From: JACCXM01 sp046328335
GTDB lineage: Bacteria > Chloroflexota > Chloroflexia > Thermomicrobiales > UBA6265
DNA: 64,000 bases
NCBI GenBank assembly: GCA_046328335.1
Contig: JAXLWU010000014.1
Span: forward strand, 62,001 to 126,000
Direction: 5' to 3'
Positions 42,000 through 51,631 of the stretch are shown in pieces. The notes beneath the pieces were generated by a model, which saw only the letters and a list, made by a program, of their open reading frames with translations, had not been told where the DNA came from and made no database searches. Position numbers and translations under genes: made by a program. Numbering within the stretch: the stretch's first letter is position 1; every line of letters starts with the position of its first letter.

Positions 42000-43055
42000 A
42001 TGACCAATCACGACATCATCGTCATTGGCGGTTCGGCCGGCGGGATCGCCGCGCTCACCGCGCTGGTGGCCGGGTTGCCCGCCGGGTTGCCCGCCGCGCT
42101 CTTTGTGGTGGTGCACATCCCGCCCTACGCCGTCAGCCGACTGCCGGAGATTCTCAGCCGCGCGGGGCCGTTGCCCGCCATGCATGCCACGCCGGGAATG
42201 CTGATTGTGCCCGGTCAGATTGTGGTGGCGCCGCCGGATCGCCACCTCCTGCTCCGCCCCGATCGCGTGGAACTCTCGCGTGGTCCCCGCGAGAATCACA
42301 GCCGCCCCGCCATCGACCCCCTCTTTCGCTCGGCGGCGCGCGCGTTCGGCCCGCGCGTGGTTGGTGTGGTGCTCTCCGGGGCGCTGTACGATGGCAGCCT
42401 GGGGCTGATGGCGGTCAAATTGCGGGGTGGGCTGGCCATCGTGCAGGATCCACGCGAGGCCTCGGTCGAGAGCATGCCGCGCAGCGCGCTTAATGCGGTC
42501 GAACCGGATTTCGTGCTGAGCGCCGCGGAAATCGGGACTGTTCTCTCTGATGTCGTGCGCATTCCAGTCGAGAAGAGAGGAGGCGTGGCTGTGCCTGAAA
42601 CCACCGAGCCACTGGCCGCGGTGATCGCCGCTGATTTCACCGAACAAGCCGATGACGAACGGAGGGAGCAACCGACCGTCTACACCTGTCCAGACTGCGG
42701 CGGGGTGCTCTGGCAGGATGGCGCGGGGGGACGGCTGGCGTTTCGCTGCCATGTGGGGCATGCCTACGCGCCGGAGATGCTGCTCAACCAGAAATCGGAA
42801 GAATTCGAGGCGGCGCTGTGGGCGAGTCTTCGCTTGTTGCGAGAGAAGGCGACGCTGACCCGTCAACTGGCAACCCGCGCTCGTGAGACCGGCACGAGAA
42901 ATGGGCAAGTCACGGATCGCATCGAGGAGCAGGCCGAACTCGACGAGCGCTACGCGCGGGTGATCGAGGAGATTCTCGAGGCCATGCCCAACCCGGCCGA
43001 TCAGGCCGCGGTCGTGGCCCGGACACTCGATACGGAGGCTGGCGAGAGCGCGTAG
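42000..43055 (+). CDS. CheB methylesterase with C-terminal zinc ribbon
   Basis: The 351-residue protein has a CheB catalytic domain (residues 1-185): Ser in VIGGSAGGIAAL, His in VVVHIPPY, and Asp in SGALYDGSLG. A C-terminal segment has YTCPDCGGVLW and RCHVGHAY, a CxxC...CxxxH zinc ribbon, then helices. There is no receiver domain, so it is not a classical CheB. ATG 42000 is used; the open frame to 41832 overlaps the kinase. Its ribosome site is weak, so translation may be coupled to the upstream gene. With the preceding CheB-CheR fusion it forms a pair of methylesterase domains of unknown substrate. Confidence 0.88.
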   Translation: MTNHDIIVIGGSAGGIAALTALVAGLPAGLPAALFVVVHIPPYAVSRLPEILSRAGPLPAMHATPGMLIVPGQIVVAPPDRHLLLRPDRVELSRGPRENHSRPAIDPLFRSAARAFGPRVVGVVLSGALYDGSLGLMAVKLRGGLAIVQDPREASVESMPRSALNAVEPDFVLSAAEIGTVLSDVVRIPVEKRGGVAVPETTEPLAAVIAADFTEQADDERREQPTVYTCPDCGGVLWQDGAGGRLAFRCHVGHAYAPEMLLNQKSEEFEAALWASLRLLREKATLTRQLATRARETGTRNGQVTDRIEEQAELDERYARVIEEILEAMPNPADQAAVVARTLDTEAGESA

Positions 43056-43198
43056 CGCGTCGGTTCTGACGAGCCGATGGTCCAGCAGCAAGGACAGGAT
43101 CTGGCTGGTGGCCGCGCACGTGGCAGATCAACGGATGGGTAACACGTACTATGCCGAACGAGTCCTGACAAGGGGGCATCGTGGTCTCGCCGCGTGAA

Positions 43199-43246
43199 CC
43201 CTCACCCCAACCCCTCTCCCGTTGCGACAGGAGAGGGGCTTTTGGG
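43199..43246. repeat. Family C core, copy 3 (inverted)
   Basis: CCCTCACCCCAACCCCTCTC followed by GAGAGGGGCTTTTGG is the reverse orientation of the family C core. It is the main content of the 275-base gap after the CheB gene. Confidence 0.7.
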
Positions 43247-43330
43247 GCGGCCGCGTCGCCTCCCGACCCGGTGCAACCAGCCGCTTTCGCCCCATACCTC
43301 CTGCTGGACGGGTTGAGACGAGAGATTCGC

Positions 43331-45097
43331 CTACGGTGGTCCGGGTTCCCCCTGGCGACGCAGCAGATACAGGGGAGGGTCAGCGCCGAGCAACCAGGAC
43401 GAATACGTCCGTTCCGCGATCACGTCATAGCCCGGGACGGGCGCGCTCGCCACGGCGTAGGTTGAATCGGTGGCCGGGCCATTCATGTAGACCCACCATG
43501 GACCGTCTTTGGTGCGCGGGGCGATGTTGCCGGCCAATCCGCGCTCGTAGAGGTAGTAGCCGTCCCACCCGGCGCCCGCGTCGAGCCGGTCGAGCGGCAC
43601 GCCAGCGGCAACCGCCTCGTCACCCAGCGACCAGATCGCCTCCATGAACGTCAGATAATCGCGGGTACCGACGATCGAGACAGCGGCGAGGAGCGCGACG
43701 ACCGTCCAGCCGAACGGGATGGTCAGCGGAATGCCGCGCAGCGCCCACAACGCGAGGGCGATCGTCAGCGGCGCCAGGGGGAGCAAGTAACGATCGACCG
43801 AACCGGCGCTCCAGCCCAGGAAGTGGTACGAGGGCGGCAGAACTCCGGCGCCCTGCGTGATGGCCACGGAGAGCACCAGTGCCGCCCGCGAACGCTGGGT
43901 CGACGCGGGGAGCGTCATCCGCCCGGCCAGAGCCAGGGCCAGCAGCAAGGTCGAGGCGAGGACGGCCAAAGTCACCAAGGGACGCGCTTCCGGCCCCAAG
44001 AGCTGGGGCCTCCCGGCCAGCACATCGGGCGGACCCAACCCGGTCGGCCCGGCGAACTGGGGGAGATAGGGCATCAGGCTTCCTCGCGCCGCCAGAATCG
44101 TCACCCCGATGCCGATGACCGCGGCGACCCCTCCCCAGAGGATCCAGCCGCGGCGGGACATGCGGCGGACCAGATAATGATCGGCCGGGAAGGCGGCAAC
44201 GGTGATCGGCAGGACGAAGAATCCGACGTAGGCGAGCGCGAAGACCGGCAGCCAGCGCACGAGCCACCAGGTGCCATCCCACCCGGCCTGCGCGATTTCC
44301 CGCACGAACGTCCCCTGCATCGTCGCGTCGTTTCCGCTTCGCGCCCAAACGGCGTACGCGGTGATCGCCACGACGGTTGGCGCCAGGGCAAGCGCGGCCA
44401 ACCGCAAGCCGGCCCGGTCGAGGCGGAGCCGGTGAGCGAGCAGCAGCGCAACGACGACCGCCGGCGCGATGAGCGCGCCCTGGTGCCGGGTGAGGAAGGC
44501 CAACGCCGCCACGGTGGCGCCCGCGGCAACGAAGCGCGGGTCGATATCGTCGGGACGAATGCTCCGCGCGAACAACCAGACCGCGATGGTCATCCAGGCG
44601 ACGAAATGCGGATCGGTCATGAAGGTGAAGGCGAGGACGAAGACGAGTGGGTTGAAGAGGAACGTGGCGACGCCGAGCGCGCCGCGGCCGCGGGAGACGC
44701 CCAACTCCCGGCAGAGGCCGTACAGCGCGAGACCGCCGATCGCCGTCATCACCACCGTCGAGAGCCGGAAGACCCCAACATCGGGACCGAGGACCAGACC
44801 GAACAGCGCCCCCCAGGCGACAGGAACGATGGCGGTCGCCACCACGACCGGAAAGATGGTCAGTCGGCCCTCCGTCAGGAGAATCTGGGCCGAGCGGGAG
44901 TAGGACCAGTCATCGGTGGTGACCACCGGCGCCAGCACGGGGATGACGAACGTGCTGAGCAGGAAGACGGCTAACACGAAGAGGAGGGCGGCGTGACGTC
45001 GCGCCAGGGCCAGGGGGCGGGGAACAGGGTTCGCGTGCAGATCGATCGGCGTTTCTGTCTGCTTGGTCGAGATCGGTGTGTCGCTCGTGATCGCCAT
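43331..45097 (-). CDS. GT-C family membrane glycosyltransferase (family 39-like)
   Basis: The 588-residue protein has about a dozen TM segments. Following TM1 is VVTTDDWSYSRSAQIL, the acidic DD pair expected in the first extracytoplasmic loop of GT-C enzymes such as ArnT and PMT. Later segments include FMTDPHFVAWMTIAVWL and HFLGWSAGSVDRYLLPL. It would transfer a sugar from a lipid-phosphate donor to an acceptor outside the membrane. ATG 45097 has AAAGGG upstream; ATG 45121 lacks a site. It is a lone gene with repeats on both sides. Donor and acceptor are unknown. Confidence 0.86.
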   Translation of the reverse strand: MAITSDTPISTKQTETPIDLHANPVPRPLALARRHAALLFVLAVFLLSTFVIPVLAPVVTTDDWSYSRSAQILLTEGRLTIFPVVVATAIVPVAWGALFGLVLGPDVGVFRLSTVVMTAIGGLALYGLCRELGVSRGRGALGVATFLFNPLVFVLAFTFMTDPHFVAWMTIAVWLFARSIRPDDIDPRFVAAGATVAALAFLTRHQGALIAPAVVVALLLAHRLRLDRAGLRLAALALAPTVVAITAYAVWARSGNDATMQGTFVREIAQAGWDGTWWLVRWLPVFALAYVGFFVLPITVAAFPADHYLVRRMSRRGWILWGGVAAVIGIGVTILAARGSLMPYLPQFAGPTGLGPPDVLAGRPQLLGPEARPLVTLAVLASTLLLALALAGRMTLPASTQRSRAALVLSVAITQGAGVLPPSYHFLGWSAGSVDRYLLPLAPLTIALALWALRGIPLTIPFGWTVVALLAAVSIVGTRDYLTFMEAIWSLGDEAVAAGVPLDRLDAGAGWDGYYLYERGLAGNIAPRTKDGPWWVYMNGPATDSTYAVASAPVPGYDVIAERTYSSWLLGADPPLYLLRRQGEPGPP

Positions 45098-45787
45098 GGC
45101 GCCCTTTCCCGGATGACCCATCCCGGATGCGGCAAGACCGCACCGGATCGAGGGCGGGCGCGCTTACGGTGCCGCCGCGCTGAGGACCGCAGGGCTCATG
45201 CCACCATCCTGCCGCGGTACGTGCGATCGATTGGTAACACGACGTCTCGCGTCTTGTCCGAACCGGAGCCGCGGGGTGATCGACCGGGCTGCCGGGAGCA
45301 ACGAACTTTCCGGGGATCGGCCATGCTGGTCCCGCGGCGATGGTGCATCACGAGCAAGAAGGCCCGCATCCCGGTCGAAACGGTGGACCAGTGAGAATGT
45401 CGTTGCTGCGAGCACTCCGGCTGATGGGTGTACGGGCCATCATCGTAATACGGTATCCGGATGAACACTTTCGCAATGGTCGCACGTAAAGACGCACAAA
45501 GCCCCTCACCCCGCGCATGTTCACAGGGGGAGGTACGGCCGAAATCAGGCGTTCTTGTCGTGTCGGATAGGCCACGAGGCGCGCAAGAGCCCCTCTCCCT
45601 GCGCACAGGGAGAGGGGTTGGGGTGAGGGCCAGTGCGCCGAGACCGCCGGACCTCCCCTTGTCAGCCCGCGCACGGGGAGAGGGGTTAGGGTGAGGGGTA
45701 TCGCCGGCACCGCACCTCGGATTACCCGGATTTCGTATCAACGTTCGCAACGAACGGCGGGGCGATTGCCATCCGGCTCTTCTCGGA
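45098..45787. repeat. 690-base intergenic region with family C composite copies
   Basis: Family C cores lie at about 45509-45533, 45588-45630 and 45665-45700. Flanks are GGTATCCGGATGAAC...TTCGCAATGG (45465-45480) on one side and CCCGGATTTCGTATCAACG (45727-45745) on the other, the same kind of flanks as at 57107-57302. No gene is supported. Open frames here overlap the repeat and have no protein character. Confidence 0.7.
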
Positions 45788-46867
45788 TCAACGATCCGCG
45801 TGGGGAAGCGTGGGCGCCCCGGTCGGCGGAACCGCCCACAGCTCTTCGGCAAAATGGCAGGCCGTCAGATGACCCGGCGCGATGGTTCGCAACCGCGGGG
45901 CTTCCTGGCTACAGCGTGGCTCCGCTCGCGGACAGCGGGTATGAAAGCGACAGCCGGTTGGGACGTTGAGCGGACTCGGCGGATCACCGGGCAGCGACGG
46001 CGTCCGGCGTCGGCTGCCCGGTTCCAGCTTCGGCACGGCGGCTAACAATGCCCGTGTGTATGGATGGCTGGGCCGCGCAAAGAGCGCTTCGGTTTCGGCC
46101 AGCTCCACGATGGAGCCGAGATACATCACCGCGACCCGCTGGCTGATATAGCGCACCACGGCTAAATCGTGCGCCACCAGCAGAATCGTCAGGCCAAGGT
46201 CACGCTGAAGCTGGCGGAGGAGATTGAGGATCTGAACCTGAACCGAGACATCCAACTTCGAAACCGCTTCGTCGGCGACGAGAAACGAGGGGGCGGTGGC
46301 CAATGCGCGGGCAATACCGATGCGTTGTTGCTGACCGCCGCTGAATGAGCGGGGAAACCGGTCGCTAGCGGCTGAAGGTAAGCCAACCATCCCCAGCAGT
46401 TCCGCGACGCGCAGCGGAATGGCTTCTTTCGGGCAGATGCGGTGAACCGCGAGTACTTCGCCAAGCGCCTGGCCAACCGTCATCCGCGGATTGAGCGATG
46501 CAAACGGATCCTGGAAAATGATCTGCATCCGCGGCCGCAGGCGGCGGAGCTCCTCCTCCTTCAGGGTCACGATATCCACCCCATCGAAAAAGACAGCACC
46601 GGCGGTCGGCTCCAGCAGTCGCAAGAGACAGCGGCTGAGGGTGCTCTTGCCACAGCCACTCTCACCGACAAGCGCCAACACTTCCCCCGGCCTGATCTGG
46701 AGATTCACCTCATCGACCGCGGTCACGATGCGGGGCGGACGATGCAACACGCGGTCGAGCAGGGTCCCCGCGGCAATGAACTGTTTGGTCAGCCCGACGG
46801 CTTCGATCAGCGGCGAATCGCTTGATTGCTCCGATGGAGTGGCGTTGAACGCTGGTGTTTGCGACAT
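45788..46867 (-). CDS. Oligopeptide/dipeptide ABC transporter ATP-binding protein (DppF-like)
   Basis: The 359-residue ATPase has Walker A GESGCGKST, Q-loop FQDPFASLNP, signature FSGGQQQRIGIARAL, Walker B FLVADEAVSKLDV and switch His in LLVAHDLAV. The C-terminal oligopeptide module contains GCRFHTRCPRAEPRC, a Cys cluster typical of OppF/DppF that binds an Fe-S cluster in some members. ATG 46867 is used, four bases after the DppD stop. ATG 46897 is an alternative that would overlap DppD. It is the last gene of the Dpp operon. Confidence 0.93.
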   Translation of the reverse strand: MSQTPAFNATPSEQSSDSPLIEAVGLTKQFIAAGTLLDRVLHRPPRIVTAVDEVNLQIRPGEVLALVGESGCGKSTLSRCLLRLLEPTAGAVFFDGVDIVTLKEEELRRLRPRMQIIFQDPFASLNPRMTVGQALGEVLAVHRICPKEAIPLRVAELLGMVGLPSAASDRFPRSFSGGQQQRIGIARALATAPSFLVADEAVSKLDVSVQVQILNLLRQLQRDLGLTILLVAHDLAVVRYISQRVAVMYLGSIVELAETEALFARPSHPYTRALLAAVPKLEPGSRRRTPSLPGDPPSPLNVPTGCRFHTRCPRAEPRCSQEAPRLRTIAPGHLTACHFAEELWAVPPTGAPTLPHADR

Positions 46868-46871
46868 TGGT

Positions 46872-47951
46872 TCAGTGTGCCCCAGCAACGGTGACATCGC
46901 TCGCCGGGATCGGATCTGGTCTGCTCGCCGCCGTCTGACTCGCCAGCTGGGCATGGTGCAGACACGCGCTCCAGTGATCGCGGCCGACCAATGTCAAGGG
47001 GATCGTCCCCTGCCGGCATGAGTCGGTGGCGAACCCGCACCGGGGATGGAAGCGGCATCCTGCCGGTGGGTGAACCAGATCAGGAATTGTTCCCGTGATT
47101 GGCCGCAGCTCAGCGCTGCGGTTCTCGACCCGAGGCACGCAACTGAGCAGTCCCAATGTGTAGGGATGGCGTGGCTCACGCAGGAGCGTTCCCGTTGGCG
47201 CAACCTCGACGAGTTGTCCGGCGTACATGACGCCCACGCGGTCGCACGTCTCGGCCACGACACCAAGGTTGTGCGTGACCAGGATCATCCCCATGCCGCG
47301 CTCGCGTTGCAGCCGTACCAGGAGCGTCAGAATCTGATCCTGGATCGTGACGTCCAACGCGGTCGTCGGCTCATCGGCCAGGAGCAAGCTGGGATTGGCG
47401 GCAATGGCAATCGCGATCACCACACGTTGCGCCATGCCGCCACTGAATTGATGGGGATAGTCCCGCAGCCGTTGCTCGGGCGCCGGGATGCCAACCGCGC
47501 GCAACAGCTCGACGGCTTGATCGCGGGCGGTGGCCCTGGCCGCGACGCCGTGCGCGAGCAGCATTTCGATGATCTGGGTTTCGACGCGGATCACCGGGTT
47601 GAGGGCGGTCGCCGGATCCTGGAAGATCATGGCGATGTCCCGGCCGCGCACCCCCCGCAGCCGCCGTTCATCGAGCCGCAGCAAATCCTGACCGCGGAAG
47701 CGCACCGCCCCCGCCACCACCTTTCCCGGCCGCGGCACGAGGCCGATCAGGGAGCGGATGGTCGCTGTCTTGCCCGAGCCACTCTCGCCGACCAGGCCGA
47801 AGATCTCGCCGTGCCCCACGTCAAACGATACGTCGTCGACCGCGGTCAACGGCCCACGCCCGGTTGGAAACTGGGTCCTCAAGTGCTCGACGGCGAGCAG
47901 CGGCACGGATACCGCGCCTGTTGCCGGCGTCATACGGTCAACCGCGCTCAT
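46872..47951 (-). CDS. Oligopeptide/dipeptide ABC transporter ATP-binding protein (DppD-like)
   Basis: The 359-residue ATPase has GESGSGKTA (Walker A), FQDPATALNP, FSGGMAQRVVIAIAI, LLLADEPTTALDV and VTHNLGVV. The C-terminal CRFHPRCGFATDSC is the OppD/DppD cysteine motif. ATG 47951 overlaps the stop of DppC (ATGA). With DppF it forms the heterodimeric motor of a peptide importer. Confidence 0.94.
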   Translation of the reverse strand: MSAVDRMTPATGAVSVPLLAVEHLRTQFPTGRGPLTAVDDVSFDVGHGEIFGLVGESGSGKTATIRSLIGLVPRPGKVVAGAVRFRGQDLLRLDERRLRGVRGRDIAMIFQDPATALNPVIRVETQIIEMLLAHGVAARATARDQAVELLRAVGIPAPEQRLRDYPHQFSGGMAQRVVIAIAIAANPSLLLADEPTTALDVTIQDQILTLLVRLQRERGMGMILVTHNLGVVAETCDRVGVMYAGQLVEVAPTGTLLREPRHPYTLGLLSCVPRVENRSAELRPITGTIPDLVHPPAGCRFHPRCGFATDSCRQGTIPLTLVGRDHWSACLHHAQLASQTAASRPDPIPASDVTVAGAH

Positions 47952-48817
47952 TTCGGCCGCAAGGCGTCGGCGACGCCGTCGCCAAAGAGACTCAAGCCGA
48001 TACCGGTCAGGACAATCGCCAGACCGGGAAAGGTCACCATCCACCACTGCTGCCCGAGATAGGTCTTCCCCTCGGTGATCATTTGCCCCCACTCCGGATC
48101 AGGTGGCTGCACCCCCAGACCGAGGAACGACAGCGCGGTGGCGGAGAGGATGCAGAGCACGATATCGGACATGGCGAAGGTGATCGTCGGGGTGACGGCA
48201 TTGGGCAACGCATGGCGCAAGATCTGGCGCGAGGGGCGAAACCCGAGCGCCTTGGCGGCATCCATGTACTCGAGCTTGCGCACCACCAGAATCTCGCCCC
48301 GGATCACCCGCGCGTAGGCGGTCCACCCGACCAGCGTCAGCCCGATGTACATGTTCTTGACCCCGGGACCGAGCATGGCCACGATCCCGATCTGGAGCAC
48401 CAGAAAGGGAAAGGCGACAACGGTATCAACCAGCCGCATCACGAGCGAATCGACCCGGCCTCCGAAAAATCCGGCGAGCAGCCCCAGCGCACAACCGAGC
48501 AGCCAGGCAAACACGACGGAAAAGAACCCGAGTTGCAGGTCGATGCGCGCGGCGTAGACGGTCCGCGTGAAGATGTCTCGCCCAAAATTGTCGGTCCCAA
48601 ACAGATGCACCGAGCTGGGAGGCAGGAGCGCCGCCCCATAGTCTGGTTTGATCGGATCATACGGGGAAATCACTGGCGCCAGCAGGGACAGGGCGATGAT
48701 GCCGCCCAGGATCACCACACCCAACAGGAAGGCCGTACCGCGCGGCAGCCAGTCCCAACGGCGCGCCAGCATCGGCCGGAAGCGCGGCGTTTCCTGGACA
48801 ACGGCATCAACAGCCAT
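47948..48817 (-). CDS. Peptide ABC transporter permease (DppC-like)
   Basis: This 289-residue permease has an N-terminal TM (FLLGVVILGGIIALSLLAPVISPYDP), the LFGTDNFGRDIFTRTVYAARI motif that typifies DppC/OppC, and the EAA loop near YMDAAKALGFRPSRQILRHALPNAV. AAGGAGGCGATCG precedes the ATG. It follows DppB by 30 bases and overlaps DppD. Subunits of this type import di- and oligopeptides, nickel or other solutes. Confidence 0.94.
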   Translation of the reverse strand: MAVDAVVQETPRFRPMLARRWDWLPRGTAFLLGVVILGGIIALSLLAPVISPYDPIKPDYGAALLPPSSVHLFGTDNFGRDIFTRTVYAARIDLQLGFFSVVFAWLLGCALGLLAGFFGGRVDSLVMRLVDTVVAFPFLVLQIGIVAMLGPGVKNMYIGLTLVGWTAYARVIRGEILVVRKLEYMDAAKALGFRPSRQILRHALPNAVTPTITFAMSDIVLCILSATALSFLGLGVQPPDPEWGQMITEGKTYLGQQWWMVTFPGLAIVLTGIGLSLFGDGVADALRPK

Positions 48818-48847
48818 CGATCGCCTCCTTCCGGCGACAGAGCGGGC

Positions 48848-49792
48848 TCATCCGAGCGTCACCCGCGGGTCGAGCAGCGAATAACTGAGGTCGGTGAGCA
48901 GGTTGATCGCGACGATGAGGAGGGCAAAGACGAGCGTGATAACCTGCACCAGCGGGTAGTCACGCGCGAAAATGGCGTTGATCATCAAGGCGCCGAGACC
49001 CGGCACCGCGAAGACCGTTTCCACGATCACGGTCCCTCCGATCAGCCACCCCATGTTGACGCCAAGTACGGTGACCGTCGAAATCAGCGAATTGCGGAGG
49101 ACGTGACGCATCATGACCGTCCGGTACGCCAAACCCTTGGCGCGCGCAAAATCGACATGTGGGGCTTGCAACATATCGATCAGACTGGAGCGGAGCGAGC
49201 GGATCAGCATCGGAGACATGGCGACGCTGATCGTGAAGGCCGGGAGAAAGAGATAGCGCAGGTTCTCGGCCAGATTCTGTCCCTTGCCGGAGATCGGAAA
49301 CAGGCCGAGGCGAATCGCGAAGACGAGCATCAGCATCAAGGCGACCCAGAATGACGGCATCCCCAGGGTGATGAGAGAGATGCCGCGGATGGCATGATCG
49401 AGCGGGCGATCGCGATGCAACGCCGCCAGGAGCGCCACGGGAAAGGTCAGGCAGAGGGAAATGACCGCCGCGTAGATCACGAGCCCGATGCTGACGGGCA
49501 CGCGTTGCATGACGAGCGGCAAGACGGGTTGCTTGTAGAAGAATGAGTCGCCCAGATCACCGCGCACGATGCCTTCCAGAAAGCGCAGATACTGGATGGG
49601 CACCGGCTGGTCCAACCCGAGCTGGTGACGGACCATCGCGATATTCTCCTGGGTTGCGGCGCGAGTGCCAAGCATCTGCGCCGCGGGATCGCCTGGGATC
49701 AGCCGCAGCATGAAGAACGCGACCAGCGTGATCCCAAAGAGGACCGGAATGGTTTGCAGCAGCCGGCGCCCGGCGTAGCGAATCACGTCCAT
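48848..49792 (-). CDS. Peptide ABC transporter permease (DppB-like)
   Basis: The 314-residue protein starts MDVIRYAGRRLLQTIPVLFGITLVAFFMLRLIPGDPA, the classic DppB/OppB opening, and contains FARAKGLAYRTVMMRHVLRNSL (EAA loop) and GTVIVETVFAVPGLG. AAAGGAGGG lies before ATG 49792; the open frame reaches 49876 but is preceded by no site. It begins the DppBCDF run. It is separated from the acetamidase gene by about 440 bases without a gene. Confidence 0.94.
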   Translation of the reverse strand: MDVIRYAGRRLLQTIPVLFGITLVAFFMLRLIPGDPAAQMLGTRAATQENIAMVRHQLGLDQPVPIQYLRFLEGIVRGDLGDSFFYKQPVLPLVMQRVPVSIGLVIYAAVISLCLTFPVALLAALHRDRPLDHAIRGISLITLGMPSFWVALMLMLVFAIRLGLFPISGKGQNLAENLRYLFLPAFTISVAMSPMLIRSLRSSLIDMLQAPHVDFARAKGLAYRTVMMRHVLRNSLISTVTVLGVNMGWLIGGTVIVETVFAVPGLGALMINAIFARDYPLVQVITLVFALLIVAINLLTDLSYSLLDPRVTLG

Positions 49793-50230
49793 CCGCGGCC
49801 CTCCTTTCGGCATCGGAATCTGGCCTGCGCAGCCTCTCGCCATCAGCCGCCGGCCGTGCCTGGCGCATGTGATCATTCATTTCGGATGGAGGCGAGACGC
49901 CAATGGGCGGCCGGATCCATGAGAACGATATGCGTTGTCGCGCGTGAAGCATAGCGATGTCTCGGCTTGACGATTTCGCTGAAGGGACTGCCCTTCTTCA
50001 CCGATCGAGGCCGCCATCGCCTCACCGTTGGTCGCCGCGCTGCGGAAGTGAGCCTCGCGGCTTGCGCGAAATGAGGGAGGATCGGACTGGAGAGGAGGCG
50101 ACCATCGCGGCGTGTTCAGAAGGGGCATGGACGTCATGATGTCCCCCGATGATGCAGGCGCCGGGGAGTCCCAGTGACCACTGCCCCGCATGCCGCCTCC
50201 CCAAGCGCCGCCCGCTCACGCCGACAAGAC
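49793..50230. other. 438-base gap between acetamidase and DppB genes
   Basis: No gene, repeat family or clear promoter is visible here. Because it is inside a same-strand run, an internal promoter for DppBCDF is possible, but I cannot point to one. Confidence 0.4.
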
Positions 50231-51223
50231 TCATCCCAGTGCCGGCAACGCAATCCCGAGCGTGGCCAGAATCGACTTGGGAATTTCCAGCCGGCAGGTC
50301 ATGAGCGGATCGACGATCTGGCAGATGCGCAGGTCGCCGGCAAGACTCACCAGCATCGCCGCATCGTTGACCTCCAGCGCCGTCTCCGCGACGAGCCAGC
50401 GCACCATCGCCATGACGGCCTGCCGCGCCGCCTCATCCAGATCGGGCGCGGAGTGTATGGTCGCGATCAGCGTACCCGTATCGACCAGTGGTAAGGGCAT
50501 CGTCGCCTGCTTGACCAGCCCGGTCCGCAGCATGACCCAGCCATTCACCTCCAACCCGGCGGTGCCCACCTCGCCATCGCCCATTGCCGCATGAAGATCA
50601 CCGAGCGCCAACAGCGCGCCGGGGACATTGACGGGCAGATAGAGGGTCGAGCCCGGACGGACCAACGTACAGTCGAGATTGCCGCCATGCGCCTCCGGGA
50701 TGCCGGAATCGAGCGCGCGGTCCGCGGGAGCGGTGCCAATCGCGCCGATCATCGGGGTCAGGGGAAGGTGCACGCCAAAACCGAAGTCGATCGCGCCGTC
50801 TCGAATCTGAAACACGCGCGCCTCGGCCTCGGTGACGAGTTCGCCCACCGGTCCATACCCGATCGCAACGTCGGACCAGCCCCAGTCATCGCACTCGATC
50901 GCCGCGATGTGGATGGCGAGCGCGTCCCCCGGTTCGGCTCCGGTGACGGCGATAGGACCGGTCATCGGCATTCCATCGACCCAGCCAACGTTGGCGCGCA
51001 GTTCGGCATTGCTATCGGCCGTGGCCGTTTCCCGGATCATGCCTGAGGCGGCGCAGCGCGTTTCGACGCGTACGAGTTCCCCCGGCGCGATCTCATAGGC
51101 CGGGTCGTGCCACGGCGAAAACTCGCGGACGAACTTGGTGGCGGCGAGGGTGCGCGGCACGCTGTTTGCTGCCCGTTGCTCCTCGCTACGCACTGGCATT
51201 GCCGTTTCCGCTGGACTTGCCAT
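50231..51223 (-). CDS. Acetamidase/formamidase family protein
   Basis: The 330-residue enzyme matches the FmdA_AmdA family: ITGAEPGDALAIHI-like AVTGAEPGDALAIHIAAIEC, GGNLDCTLVRPGSTLYLPV and LGDLHAAMGDGEVGTAGLEV are family landmarks, the last bearing the conserved H, G and E. It hydrolyses short amides to an acid and ammonia in the cytoplasm. ATG 51223 is used; frames further upstream lack a site. It lies between the Dpp-type binding protein and DppB on one strand, so the imported compound probably contains an amide bond that this enzyme opens. Confidence 0.93.
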   Translation of the reverse strand: MASPAETAMPVRSEEQRAANSVPRTLAATKFVREFSPWHDPAYEIAPGELVRVETRCAASGMIRETATADSNAELRANVGWVDGMPMTGPIAVTGAEPGDALAIHIAAIECDDWGWSDVAIGYGPVGELVTEAEARVFQIRDGAIDFGFGVHLPLTPMIGAIGTAPADRALDSGIPEAHGGNLDCTLVRPGSTLYLPVNVPGALLALGDLHAAMGDGEVGTAGLEVNGWVMLRTGLVKQATMPLPLVDTGTLIATIHSAPDLDEAARQAVMAMVRWLVAETALEVNDAAMLVSLAGDLRICQIVDPLMTCRLEIPKSILATLGIALPALG

Positions 51224-51507
51224 CTGTTGCTGCCACTCCCAGTTGCGGCACGTTCCGCGTTTCCGGCCTGAGCCATCACGGCGAAACGAGATCAGTCCTC
51301 GTTTCCGGGCCCGATCCTGCGCGGTCCGCGGCCCGCGAGCACCGCCGATCGATGACCACCATGCCACCGAGCGCGACGGTTCCGATCCGGCCCAGGGCGC
51401 TGAGATGTTGCCAAAGTAGCGCGGCTCCTGTTCCAGACCCAGGCCATGGCGCCACGAACATCATATTGTGGGAATTGCCCCGCCGTGGGTGGCCGGGCGG
51501 AGGATGA

Positions 51508-51556
51508 GGTGAGCGACGCCCCTATCGGACGGTCTGACGGACGGGGATCGCTCACC
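51508..51556. repeat. Inverted repeat between binding-protein and acetamidase genes
   Basis: GGTGAGCGA (51508-51516) and TCGCTCACC (51548-51556) pair. The interior can pair further. A related arm pair occurs at 35096-35124. The rest of the 408-base gap 51224-51631 shows nothing. Confidence 0.5.
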
Positions 51557-51631
51557 CCGCTCGCTCAACTGGCTACCACCGCGTCATGCGAGAAATTCGT
51601 GGCTGCCCACACAGATGATGAGCGGACGCGT

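Noticed and set aside
43823..44974. 383-codon open frame on plus opposite the GT-C glycosyltransferase
   Set aside because: It is antisense to a membrane protein gene, and its Gly/Arg/Glu-rich composition is typical of shadows.
45196..45852. 218-codon open frame in the repeat-rich gap
   Set aside because: It runs through family C repeats, has no ribosome site worth noting and no protein pattern.
47864..49354. 496-codon open frame on plus opposite DppC/DppB
   Set aside because: Both opposite genes are unmistakable permeases; the antisense product has no family character.
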